Shown here piece after piece: positions 1 through 7,397 of a stretch of DNA of 26,918 nucleotides. A model generated the notes under the pieces. It saw only the letters and a list, made by a program, of their open reading frames with translations, had not been told where the DNA came from and did not search any database. The stretch is from contig MU646396.1 of the NCBI GenBank assembly GCA_026770585.1, positions 445,732-472,649 on the forward strand. The letters are read 5' to 3'. The translations under genes and the position numbers were made by a program. Every line of letters begins with the position of its first letter. Position 1 is the first letter of the stretch. The DNA is from Baffinella frigidus (Eukaryota; Cryptophyceae; Cryptomonadales; Baffinellaceae).

Positions 1-29
1 GGGGGGGGGGGGGGGGGGGGGGGGGGGGG
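1..29. repeat. Poly-G tract at window start
   Basis: The window opens with an uninterrupted run of 29 G. Other long G runs occur at about 7880-7892, 16206-16223 and 18507-18516. It may be a real homopolymer, the end of a G-rich telomere-like tract, or an assembly artefact at a contig edge; the sequence alone does not decide. Confidence 0.9.
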
Positions 30-960
30 CGTGGGGTGTCGGGTACGAGCGGGGGCCATATCATGTACGTGTGAAGGGTTCATTTCCTACCGACATTGAA
101 ATGGCCAATAGAAAGTGACAAGTGAGGGGGTACCAGCGTCCCCGAGCGGCGTGGGTTTCGGGGAGGGAGTTGGGAACGCGTGGCGGAGCACGTCGTCTCC
201 GATCTGCCCCGATCGGAGAGGAGATGCCGCCCCTGCCGCTGTCGCGCCTGCTTGCCGTTCGGTTGCGGCGGCGGGTTCGGATCCTGGAGGCAGGTGGTGA
301 CAGGGTTTAATTTTGAAGAGTGTGTGGGGGTGGGGGGGGGCTGTCCCCGCCGCTGTCCCCGCTGAGTGGCGTGGGATTGAGGGGTTGAGGACGTGTCAAC
401 TTAGGACCGTGTCAACTTAGGATCAGGTTGAGGTTGTGGAGGTGAGGAGGGCGGGGTCCGACCCTGGATGGAGGTGGTGACGGGGTTTACGTGTCAACAG
501 TGGGCGAGTGACTGACTGGCGGAGTTCGTTTACAAGAGGGTGCTGCCCCACTTGTGAAAATGTTACAAGTGGATAGTTGCGTGCCGTTTGCAAAAGGCGA
601 TGTGGGTTCCCACGCATGGTCGCGTGGAGAAGGTTCTGTTCGTCGTGTAGAGAGTGGCGAGGGGTTCGGTTCACCCACAGGGTTCTGTGGGTAAGGGGCA
701 CAATCCTGAATTGGTGCCATGCATCGATATCGATGTTCTTTCTGCAAATGAATGGTTGCCACGGTTGTGATAATGTTGCAACTGGAAATTCGATTGTCTT
801 TCGCAAAGTCGATGTGGGGTCGCACTCATCGTCGCGTGGGGAGAGTTCTGAGGGAGGGGAGCACAACCTGTGCGAACATTGAGCGCCAAGAAGCGTGGCC
901 CGCCCTGGAGGAGTGCGTTTCGAGTTAATCGCAAACGTTGAGGGTTAATCGGCAACTTTG
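30..960. repeat. Gene-poor segment with diverged direct repeats
   Basis: No convincing gene is seen. Two diverged direct-repeat pairs are visible. A segment around 276-310 (ending ggtggtgacagggttta) recurs around 460-490 (ggtggtgacggggttta). An unit of about 85 bp at about 555-640 recurs at about 766-850; both start tgtga(a/t)aatgtt(a/g)caa and end near (g)gagaaggttctg or ggagagttctg. The phrase gtgtcaacttagga is doubled at 394-423. The short open frames on both strands here look like chance. Confidence 0.6.
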
Positions 961-964
961 CACG

Positions 965-1780
965 TTACTTGGGGGTTAATCTTGAGCTTGAGCCGAAACC
1001 CAAAGCCCACGCCACAAACCTCAATCCCCAAACCCCCCAAAAAACAAAAAAACAGAAGATAGAACCAACCTGCCCACCGAGGTGCCAAACCCTGCACATT
1101 GAAAAACCTGAACCTGAACCCCGAGACCTCAAAGACCCACATCCTACACCCCAAACCCCAAAGCCTAAACCCAAAAGCCCCACACCCCAAGTCCCAAATC
1201 CCAAAGCCTGAACACGTCCCCAAGCCGAAAGCCGGAACCCCAAACAGAGCATAGTGCCGACCCCCCCCCCAAGATTCTGGTTATTAGTAGGCAATCTGAT
1301 CTTCCTCCCCTCCGCGCAAAACCCCCAAACCCTGAACCCTGCACTCCAGACCCTGTCCACACCCCACACCCGAAACACGAAAGCCCACCCCCCCACAACG
1401 AAAAAGAGCATAGAACCAACCTCGCCGTGGAGGTGCACAAGGACCCTCCACGCAAACAACTCAAGCCCCAACCCTCAGCTCCAGACCCCACACCGGAAAC
1501 GGGAAAGTACCAACCTCCCCCCCGAGGTACTCAACCTTGAAAATCCTGAAACCAAACACCTGAACCCCAAAAACCCCAAAACCCCAAACCCCAAACCCCA
1601 AACCCCAGACCCCAAACCCAAAACCTGAAAACCGAAAACCCAAACAGAACCCCCCCCCCGAGATGCTGGACGTTGAAACCAACGCCCAAAGCCCACACCC
1701 GAAACCCGAAACCCGAAACCCGAAACGCCCAGAACCAAAACCCAAAGCATGATAGCGGCAACCTCCCCCCCCAAGATGCT
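965..1780. repeat. C-rich degenerate telomere-like tract with embedded exon-like motif copies
   Basis: The plus strand is dominated by imperfect ccccaaa / ccctgaa / cccgaaa units, a degenerate form of the CCCTAAA telomere repeat. Interrupting it at about 1066-1100, 1253-1310, 1408-1450, 1508-1540, 1649-1680 and 1758-1830 are copies of a short segment. On the minus strand each reads as variants of HLGG(E/G/Q)VG(T/S). The seventh and fullest copy is at about 1986-2080. Copies six (1773-1842) and seven (2001-2070) are nearly identical over 70 bp. Unlike the other gene-associated tracts in the window, the repeat here is G-rich, not C-rich, in the minus-strand sense, so it may lie beyond the end of the minus-strand gene. 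Confidence 0.6.
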
Positions 1781-1868
1781 GGACGTTGGTCGGCAGCCCG
1801 ATCTTCCTCCCCTGGAACAGCGGCTCCCGGAACCCTAGCTGCTACTAAACCAGGATAATGGTATTATA

Positions 1869-1984
1869 GTGCTGACTAATAGTGGTGTAGTGCTGACTAA
1901 TACTATTATAGTGCTGACTAAAGGCATCATAATGCTGACTAATAGTATTTTAGGGCTGACTGTTAGTAATCTAGTGCCGACTAA
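1869..1984. repeat. 21-bp minisatellite
   Basis: Five consecutive 21-bp units start at 1869, 1890, 1911, 1932 and 1953, followed by an 11-bp partial unit to 1984. The core is gtgctgactaatagtattata with substitutions between units. The period is a multiple of three, so on the minus strand it stays open as a heptapeptide repeat (LVSTIIV-like). It is AT-rich compared with its surroundings. I see no evidence that it is translated. Confidence 0.85.
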
Positions 1985-1989
1985 GTACC

Positions 1990-4900
1990 AACCTCGCCGC
2001 CAAGATGCTGGACGTTGGTCGGCAACCCGATCTTCCTCCCGGGGAACAGCGGCTCCCGGAACCCCAGCTGCCCCGCCGAGGTAGTCACCGATTGCAACCG
2101 TTCGTTTAGCGCCTCCACGGCATCCTCCGCGTGTAGCCTGTTCCACGATTGAGGGGTCAGAGGTCACAATGAGTTTCTGATGAAACGCGAGAAAGGAAGC
2201 GACCGCTGGAAGCACGCTGCTTAACGCGTCGACGCCGTCTTGTCCGTGCAATCTGTGATAGGGTGTAGGGGTTAGGGGTTTCTGATGAAACACGTGTTAG
2301 CAAGGCCAGAGCAGGAGCAGCGTTCGGCTCTGCGGGGTTCTGGGTTTATGGTTTAGGGATTAGGGTGTGGAGTTTGAGGTTTGGGGTTGAGAGGTGGAGA
2401 GCACGCGGATCGAGTGGGTGCCGAGTTCTGTCGCTGTCTATTTGGGATCACCACTCTGCCGAGCCCGGGCTGTTTCCCGCTCCAAAGTTGACGGATTTGT
2501 ACCGCGAACCCAGCATGTCAACTTGAGAATAGTCGGTGAAGAGGAAGGCAGAGCCTGACGCACACAGGCCCCTTACGCATGAGACTGCTAGGGTGGGGGG
2601 GCTCTGTGCTTGGAGGCCAGTGTAAAGCGCAACCCTTCTGTTTGTTTTGAGCATTCAACGCCTCGGTTTCGTTCGCGCATACTAGCTCTGCTTCAGGGTG
2701 GGGACACCTTGAGAATAGTCGGGCAGGTGAGGCAGAGAGCTAGGGGTGGGGGCCTGTGAGCTCCAATTCCTGGCTTTTGGCGAAAGTGTTTCGTGGGGGG
2801 GGATCTCGGATGCGGGGCGGGAACGGCAGGAAAAATCTCAAGCAATATCCTCGATTTGGTCCACTTGGGAGAGACCTGTGTGCATGGAAGCCAGTGTAAA
2901 GCGCGGAGAGGATCGCGATGAGTCTTTCTTTTCGCACCCTGTCTAATGCCGCCACCTGCTTTCGGGTTTCGGGTTTAGAGTTTAGGGTTCAGGGTGCAGG
3001 GTTCAGGGTCTAGGGTGAACACCAAGACATGGTGGCTTCCTTCAAGGCCTCAGCGCCCCCCACCTCAGGCGCGTGCGAGACAGAGAGAGAAAGAAAAAGA
3101 AAAAAGAAATATAGAAAGCGAGAGAGAGAGAGCGCGCGCGAGGGAGAGAGAGAGAGGGAGGAAGAGAGGGCAGGAGAGAGCGAGAGAGAAAGAGTGTGCG
3201 CGAGATAGAGCGAAAGAGAGAGAGAGAGGCAGGAGAGCGCGGGCACACACCAAGACTTCACTAGCTTCCTCCAGCGCCTCCCCGTCACCCGGCTCAGCCC
3301 CCCCCGCGCCCGCATCCTTGCGTCGCTTCAACAGATCCCGCTTCGCCACCTTGTATTCCTGGAGGAGGGCATGGCTTCAGGGCGGCGGAATAAATACAAA
3401 AGTTTTTTGGGACGTGACTGGATGATTCAGGTGTGTAATTTTGGTTGCAAATCGGATCGGCGCCTCTGCCCCCGCGTCCGTGCGTCACTTGAACACATCC
3501 CGTTTGGCCGCCTTGTATTCCTGGTGGAGAGCGTGGCGTTAGGCTGTAGGGTTAACAGTAAACCCCAAACCCTGAAGCATCGCTCTTCATCCGGAATACA
3601 CGTCGCTGGCTTATAAGGCCTCACCCGAAATTCATATGGGATTCGGTTAATTTAAAAAAATGGTTTCAATGGAAATCACTACACGACTGTTTTATTGTAA
3701 CCAGTAAAAGACCATTATGTGCAGAACATTTTAATGCGTTTGGAAATTTCAGTTTGGAAATTTCAAAGGTTTGCACATTAGATCGGGCGCTTCACCAAAT
3801 CCCGTTTCGTCTGGTATTCCTGCCGCGCCATCAGGAGAAGCATCCTCATTGCCAATGGCTCAAGTGAAGCTACGTGAAATGTATTCCTGATGGAAAGCGC
3901 GGCGGCGGGTAAGTGGAACTGGGCACGCCATAAACGCATTTAGAGCATACACTCCAGTTCAAAAGGGTCACTGACATGCTTTTGTGTTTTTATGGCGAGC
4001 CCAGTTTTACGTGGGGCCAGGTGGCGGCGGGTGTCTGTACCGCGCAGGTTCTGCCAAGGACCGTGGCTCATCAGGTGTGTGCAGTACCAGGGAACTGTGT
4101 AAATAGTCAACAGTCGTGGGGGGGGTTTTAGGGTTCAGGGTTCAGGGTTCAGGGTGCAGGGTTCAGGAGTGAGGGGTTCGGACGTACTGTCTTGAGCCTC
4201 TACTGTCTTGAGCCTGGGAACCCCTGAACCCATATCAAGGGTCAGGGGGAGGGGGGCGTACCGCCTTTGCAGCAGCTAGGGTCTGGGACACACCGAATGG
4301 TCAACAGCCGTCAGAGTCTCTTTCGGGTTCAGGGTGCAGGGTTTCGGGGGGGGGGCGAAGGGGGGTGGGCGTAGGTTCCGCCTTGACAGCATCCAGTGCT
4401 GAATTGTCAACAGGTGTCGGAGGGAGTCTCTGAAGGGTTCAGAGTTGAGGGATCAGGGGTTAGGGGGGTGGGCGTAGGTACCGCCTTTGCGGCAGCCAGA
4501 GCGGCGTCCTTGGCCTCCAACGCTGCAGCCACCTGCCCACACAGAAAACCCCTGATCAACCACAGGGAGAGAGGACTTGCCGGTCATTGAAAAGTGTGAG
4601 TATTGAACCTCCAACGGTCCCGCCAACTGCCCAAACATTGAAACAACCCTTTTGTCTAACGGAGAATACTTTGTCAAACACATAAAAAGACATGTACCAC
4701 ACCTGAGTATTGAACCTCCAACGGTCCCGCCAACTGCCCAAACATTGAAACAACCCTTTTGTCTAACGGAGAATACTTTGTCAAACACATAAAAAGACAT
4801 GTACCACACCCACACAGAGAAGCCATGACAGTTGATTGAAGAGTGTGGTGAGTGAAATGCTGGTGGCGGGCAGCGCCCAGGCACGCGTGCCTGACGCAAG

Positions 4901-6909
4901 AGCGGCGCCCTGCTGAATAAACTCTGAACGCGAACTCCCACACATAAAGACGTTATCAAACACCAGCAGCGACTTCCTGCCCAGATTCGCGGTCGCCCTG
5001 CATCCCGCGCATCATTTGCCCGTCGAAATTTTGTTGATTCTCCATTGCGAGATGCGGATCGGCGACACACGACACAAGCCCTGGGCGCGTTTATCGTGAG
5101 GAGCTGCTCCCCGCCAAAATCCAACGCAAGAGGTTTAGTCTACCCATTCGTATATGAGATTAGTATTTTGTCTGTGCAGTCTTGCGTCCTTTCTTTTTGG
5201 TTGGCCCCGAGCTTTGGAACCAACCATTCACCTCTTTCTCTCACCGAATCGCTCTCCTCCTCGCTTGTGCGGGTCGGGTTTGACCTCCTCTACTTTGGCC
5301 TTGACGACCAGGCGATACTACAGTGCGGTCCTCAGAGCCCCTTCCGGCCTGCAGTAGTCAACCCCGTGTCCTAGGAGCACTCCGGGGCCTGCCTTTCACC
5401 ACCCGTAATCGAAGCTGGATTGCATCAGGTTTCGGAGAAGGGGAGACCTCCTCTAGCTTGGCCTCGACGACAAGGCGACACTGCACGAACGAATCCGCCG
5501 TCGCGCGTTCGCCGTCTGCCGTTGAGGGTTGAGAATGCAGTGTTCAGAGTTGAGAGTCCGGGATGCATGGTTCATAGTTCAGGTTTCAGGGTGTAGGGTT
5601 GCTTGAAATTCAGGACACGCACCGCATTAGGGGCCTGCCGTAGGGCTAGTACGCACCGCCGTAGGGTCCTACCGTAGGGCTAGTCCTAGGAGCATGGGAC
5701 CACCCGAGGGACGGTGCGTGTCCGTATTCGCGAGTAAGGCCTGTATTGTTTTTGTGGTAATCCCCTCCCCTAGCTCTGCCTCACTGGGGTTGACCTACTA
5801 TCCTCAAGTTGACATGCCCGCACAGGCCTACTTCTAGCTCGGCCTCACTCGGGTCCCTGGTTCAAAAAAAAAATTCACCCCAAAAGTTGACAGATGTGTT
5901 CCCACAACAGGATAATTAAGAGGGGGGGCGGGAGGAGATGCTGGCGAGGAAGGGCCTTTGCAGGGCGCGCATTCGGGTCAAGGCAGGGGGTTCGGGTTGA
6001 GGGGTGGGGGTGGGGGGTTCAGCGTTGAGGATTGAGGGTGCAGGGTTCAGAGTTGAGAGTTCAGGGTGTGTGTTTCATAGTTGAGGGATCAGGGTGTAGG
6101 GTGCAGAGTTGAGAGTTCAGGTTGTAGCGTGCAGAGTTGAGATTTCCGGGTGTAAGGTTCATGGTTGAGGGTTCAGGGTGTAGGGTGCAGAGTTGAGGGT
6201 TCAGGGTGTAGGGTTCAGCGTTCAGGGTTGAGGGTACAGGGTGCAGAGTTGAGAGTTCAGGGTGTAGGGTTGAGAGTTGATGTTCGGGAGACCACCAGCA
6301 CCCCGTGGCAGCGTATAACCGGGTTGGGTACTGTAGTAATTTTCAGATAAATCAATGAGATCGCATTGAATCTCCCCGTCAGAAATGCCCAAGTCCCTAG
6401 GACCTCCTACCGTAGGGTCCTACAAACAAATCAAAAAAAAAATCACTTCCGGATCATTGCAAGGACCCGGTAAAAGCTGCTACGGGTTGCTGGTGGTGGG
6501 GAAGCGCCTGCGATGTTTGACATGAGCGAGGCCTCCGGGCTCCTGCCCTCCGACTCCGCCACTGCACAGCAGCACACACACAGCACCGTTCAGTAGACAC
6601 CGCACCGGTATCCTGCTGAGCGAGAACTCCTCTCTGGGCCAGAATGGGGGCAAGAGCTGGCAGCCCTCCCCGAATCGGGACCCCGATTCCAAAAGAAAAA
6701 GGTCAAGGAAATCATTGGTACTGCGTGCGAATGTGTGGGGCCAGACAGACACCGAGGTGCGTGGTTGGCTCGAAGGCTCGGGATCAACCTTCATCGAGGA
6801 AGTCGGCGAGGCCCGAACAGGCGGCGTGGAGCAATTTCAATCGCGACGAGCAGGCATCCAGGTGCTTCGCCATCTCTCGTCTCTGCTGCGCCGCTTTCTT
6901 CCACCGCCC
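1990..6909 (-). CDS. BAR-domain sorting nexin-like protein (Vps5/SNX1 type), partial exon model
   Basis: On the minus strand a series of exon-like segments with AG acceptors and GT donors joins in compatible phase. They are 6909-6789 (KKAAQQRREMAKHL...), 6561-6467 (VAESEGRSPEAS...), 5480-5448 and/or 5317-5285 (33 nt each), 3358-3251 (EYKVAKRDLLKRRKDA...ALEEASEVL), 2955-2876 (VAALDRVRKERLIAILSALY...FHAHR), then 2252 or 2137 onward (LHGQDGVDALSS or LHAEDAVEALNERL). The heptad-rich pattern and the order of helices resemble the C-terminal BAR region of Vps5/SNX1/SNX2, which dimerises and bends endosomal membranes in retromer transport. I see no PX domain. A possible first exon is MKWLGLFPERIPDN near 7107-7150. 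The 3' end is unresolved. The gene is divergent from CCT1. The BAR assignment is inference from pattern; the exons are better supported than the family name. Confidence 0.45.
2090..2252 (-). CDS. BAR-like gene, two alternative 3' exons
   Basis: Two related minus-strand exon starts follow a telomere-like intron. The first begins at 2252 after cacag (LHGQDGVDALSSVLPAVASF). The second begins at 2137 after gaacag (LHAEDAVEALNERLQSVTTS). Each supplies one base that completes the split Arg codon of the exon at 2876-2955, so both are phase-compatible. The second reading continues openly toward about 1990 through REPLFPGRKIGLPTNVQHLG. I cannot tell which is used or where the stop lies. Confidence 0.4.
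2270..2410. repeat. Degenerate telomere-like tract (G-rich on plus)
   Basis: Variants of gggtttaggg (ggggttaggggtttctg, gggtttatggtttagggattagggtg) fill the interval. On the minus strand it is CCCTAAA-like, so within the minus-strand BAR-like gene it is C-rich in sense, as in the CCT1 introns. Confidence 0.7.
2436..2556 (-). mobile_element. MITE-like element, family 1
   Basis: This is one of several copies of a non-coding element of 120-150 bp. Shared landmarks are a ctag(c/t)(g/t)ctgcctcac-like terminus, ggtttgtaccgcgaaccc, a caacttgagaatagtcgg block, and an opposite terminus close to gaggcagagctag. The ends are roughly inverted repeats. Other copies lie at about 5770-5925, 8592-8729, 19123-19260, 19900-20031 and 23575-23724, with fragments at 2696-2742 and 8450-8475. 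Confidence 0.6.
2696..2742 (-). mobile_element. MITE family 1 terminal fragment
   Basis: The segment contains caccttgagaatagtcgg followed by ggtgaggcagagagctagg, matching the distal end of the family 1 elements. Confidence 0.5.
2876..2955 (-). CDS. BAR-like gene, exon with third helix
   Basis: The minus-strand exon is preceded by gaaagcag and followed by gtctctc. It is 80 nt: 26 codons plus AG, which is completed by the first base of the next exon to give Arg. It reads VAALDRVRKERLIAILSALY then TGFHAHR, like the last long BAR helix. The intron before it (2956-3020) is telomere-like and C-rich in the sense strand. A decayed copy of its 3' half (ALYTGLQAQSP) lies at about 2612-2650. Confidence 0.5.
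2960..3020. repeat. Telomere-like tract in BAR-like gene intron
   Basis: Imperfect gggtttaggg/gggttcaggg units on the plus strand, hence C-rich in the sense of the minus-strand gene, immediately precede the acceptor of the exon at 2876-2955. Confidence 0.7.
3078..3240. repeat. GA-rich microsatellite
   Basis: About 160 bp of gagaga/gcgcga-rich low-complexity sequence lies in the intron between two BAR-like gene exons. In the sense (minus) strand it is CT-rich, as are the CT tracts of CCT1 intron 10. Confidence 0.85.
3251..3358 (-). CDS. BAR-like gene, exon with second helix
   Basis: The minus-strand exon is 108 nt, in phase 0 at both ends, between tcctccag and donor gtgtgt. It reads EYKVAKRDLLKRRKDAG..., an acidic Gly-rich insert, then EALEEASEVL. 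It has upstream decayed copies of its 5' end at about 3520-3470 (EYKAAKRDVFK then stop), 3819-3780 (EYQTKRDLVKRPI then stop) and 3896-3885, each with an intact cag before GAATAC. A copy of its 3' end lies at about 3025-3060. Confidence 0.5.
3360..3900. other. Intron holding decayed copies of the downstream exon
   Basis: The stretch carries three progressively decayed minus-strand copies of the exon at 3251-3358, starting at 3520, 3819 and 3896. Each begins after an intact cag. Between them, 3738-3768 holds a 14-bp tandem duplication (gtttggaaatttca). The rest of 3640-3780 is AT-rich. No separate gene is visible. Confidence 0.6.
3915..4008. mobile_element. Foldback MITE, family 2, copy 1
   Basis: Inverted arms aactgggcacgccataaa (3917-3934) and ttttatggcgagcccagtt (3988-4006) enclose an AT-richer centre. 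A second copy with arms of the same sequence lies at 19302-19372. Confidence 0.65.
4010..4590. other. Intergenic or intronic, telomere-like islands
   Basis: G-rich telomere-like islands (gggttcaggg) occur at 4126-4170, 4325-4345 and 4435-4470. Between them a phrase near gggcgtaggtaccgcctttgc(a/g)gcagc recurs at about 4255-4278 and 4468-4500, and less well near 4365-4390, together with gtcaacag...tc(a/g)gagggagtctc. These look like decayed direct repeats of about 105-120 bp. I see no gene. Confidence 0.5.
4598..4811. repeat. 107-bp tandem duplication, essentially perfect
   Basis: Unit 1 is 4598-4704 and unit 2 is 4705-4811. I see a single difference, at the last base. Each contains gagtattgaacctcc at the left and catgtaccacacc at the right. 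The near identity indicates a recent event, or an assembly duplication. On the minus strand the unit is open in one frame (VWYMSFYVFDKVFSVRQ...), but there is no independent support for coding. Confidence 0.9.
4976..5190 (-). pseudogene. Inverted partial copy of the CCT1 5' end
   Basis: The minus strand here closely matches 7255-7475, the presumed promoter and first exon of CCT1. From 5048 downward it reads MENQQNFDGQMMRGMQGDRE then SGQEV, against [20 protein letters not shown] then SGQDV in CCT1. Changes are substitutions without indels in the coding part, and the frame soon ends at TGA. The flanking upstream part (phrases such as ccctgggcgcgttt and ggtttagtctacc) is also shared. It lies inside the span of the minus-strand BAR-like gene, head-to-head with the real CCT1 start about 2.2 kb away. 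Confidence 0.75.
5285..5317 (-). CDS. 33-nt microexon, copy A (YRLVVKAKVEE)
   Basis: The minus-strand segment of exactly 33 nt is flanked by tag acceptor and gtcaaa donor, phase 0 to 0. It encodes YRLVVKAKVEE. A second 33-nt exon with the same organisation (CRLVVEAKLEE) lies at 5448-5480. The peptide fits the second BAR helix of the gene. Whether both, one or neither is spliced in cannot be read from DNA. Confidence 0.4.
5448..5480 (-). CDS. 33-nt microexon, copy B (CRLVVEAKLEE)
   Basis: The minus-strand segment of exactly 33 nt sits between gtgcag and gtctcc and encodes CRLVVEAKLEE. It is the upstream (in transcription) sister of the 33-nt unit at 5285-5317. Both copies keep an open frame, a splice acceptor, a donor and length divisible by three. 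Confidence 0.4.
5520..6290. repeat. Telomere-like tract plus MITE in BAR-like gene intron
   Basis: From 5525 to 5600 and from 5990 to 6280 the plus strand is gggttcagggt/gttgagagttcaggg-type degenerate telomere repeat, thus C-rich in the sense of the minus-strand gene. A family 1 MITE lies at 5770-5925. A short palindromic phrase ctaccgtagggtcctac occurs here (5640-5700) and again near 6405-6423, 16738-16757 and 16860-16900. Confidence 0.6.
5770..5925 (+). mobile_element. MITE-like element, family 1 (composite)
   Basis: It begins ctagctctgcctcactgggg, contains tatcctcaagttgacatg and a second terminus ctagctcggcctcactcggg at 5832, then an A-run and aaaagttgacagatgtgt. The repeated terminus suggests a nested or internally duplicated copy. 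Confidence 0.5.
6467..6561 (-). CDS. BAR-like gene, linker exon
   Basis: The minus-strand exon begins after gtgcag with TGGCGGAG. With the G left by the preceding exon it reads VAESEGRSPEASLMSNIAG and ends RSSFYR before donor gtcctt, in phase 0. It is rich in Ser, Ala and Pro, consistent with a loop between BAR helices. Just beyond the donor lies the A-run at 6432-6442. Confidence 0.4.
6789..6909 (-). CDS. BAR-like gene, exon with first coiled-coil helix
   Basis: The minus-strand exon is preceded by cag (6912-6910) and followed by donor gttgat. It is 121 nt, 40 codons plus one base, and its final G joins the TG that starts the next exon (6561) to give Val. The peptide GRWKKAAQQRREMAKHL... 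is amphipathic and matches the pattern of the first BAR helix in Vps5-type sorting nexins (..RRxELAxxLxxxGxxLxxL..). The same DNA is open in other frames, but only this phase joins cleanly to the next exon. Confidence 0.45.
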
Positions 6910-7254
6910 CTGCGTTCCAGCCACTCCCCGAATCAGTTATGGTCCCGCATCGTACTGTCCGCAAGACGTCGTCGTCGCCGTGGGAGAGAGTGGGCAGCGG
7001 GGCGGAAAATTGAAAAATGCTTGTAAAATGAGGAACCAGCGGGACTGCACCCTTGCTCCTTCGACTGCGGCGTTGTCGGGGATCCTTTCGGGGAACAGCC
7101 CCAGCCACTTCATCCTGGACAAGGTGGGAGTGAGGTGTACGCCCTGACTGCAGTACACGTGGCCAGAGAAGCAACCCCCCGCCTTTGAAGGGGTTTGTCA
7201 GATTTGACCAACGCGATCGTATACAAGGAATTCAGGATCATATATCGTGAGGGT

Positions 7255-7397
7255 TGCTGCAAAGATGAGACTGATATACTAATCCCATATACGAATTGGT
7301 AGACTAAACCTCCTGCGTTGGATTTTTGGCTTTTTGGCGGGGAACAGATCCCACGACAAACGCGCCCAGGGCTTGTGTCGCTGATCCGCATCTCACA
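7255..7397 (+). promoter_or_regulatory. Putative CCT1 promoter / 5' flank
   Basis: This is the segment between the likely start of the minus-strand BAR-like gene (near 7107-7160) and the CCT1 start codon. It is shared with the inverted copy at 5050-5190, including ccctgggcgcgttt and ggtttagtctacc. Conservation between the copies marks it as part of the duplicated unit, not necessarily as functional. I see no clear TATA box. Confidence 0.35.

Noticed and set aside
965-1628. Long open frames on both strands through the C-rich repeat (P/N/K-rich on plus, G/F/W-rich on minus)
   Set aside because: The frames are open only because the CCCCAAA-type repeat lacks stops; composition is pure repeat translation and there is no start or splice context.
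1869-1984. CRISPR-like array
   Set aside because: The 21-bp units are contiguous with no unique spacers, and the context is eukaryotic; it is a minisatellite.
4453-5124. 223-codon minus-strand frame MDFGGEQLLTINAP...
   Set aside because: It runs through the inverted CCT1 5' copy in the wrong frame and through the 107-bp tandem duplication; no splice or homology support.
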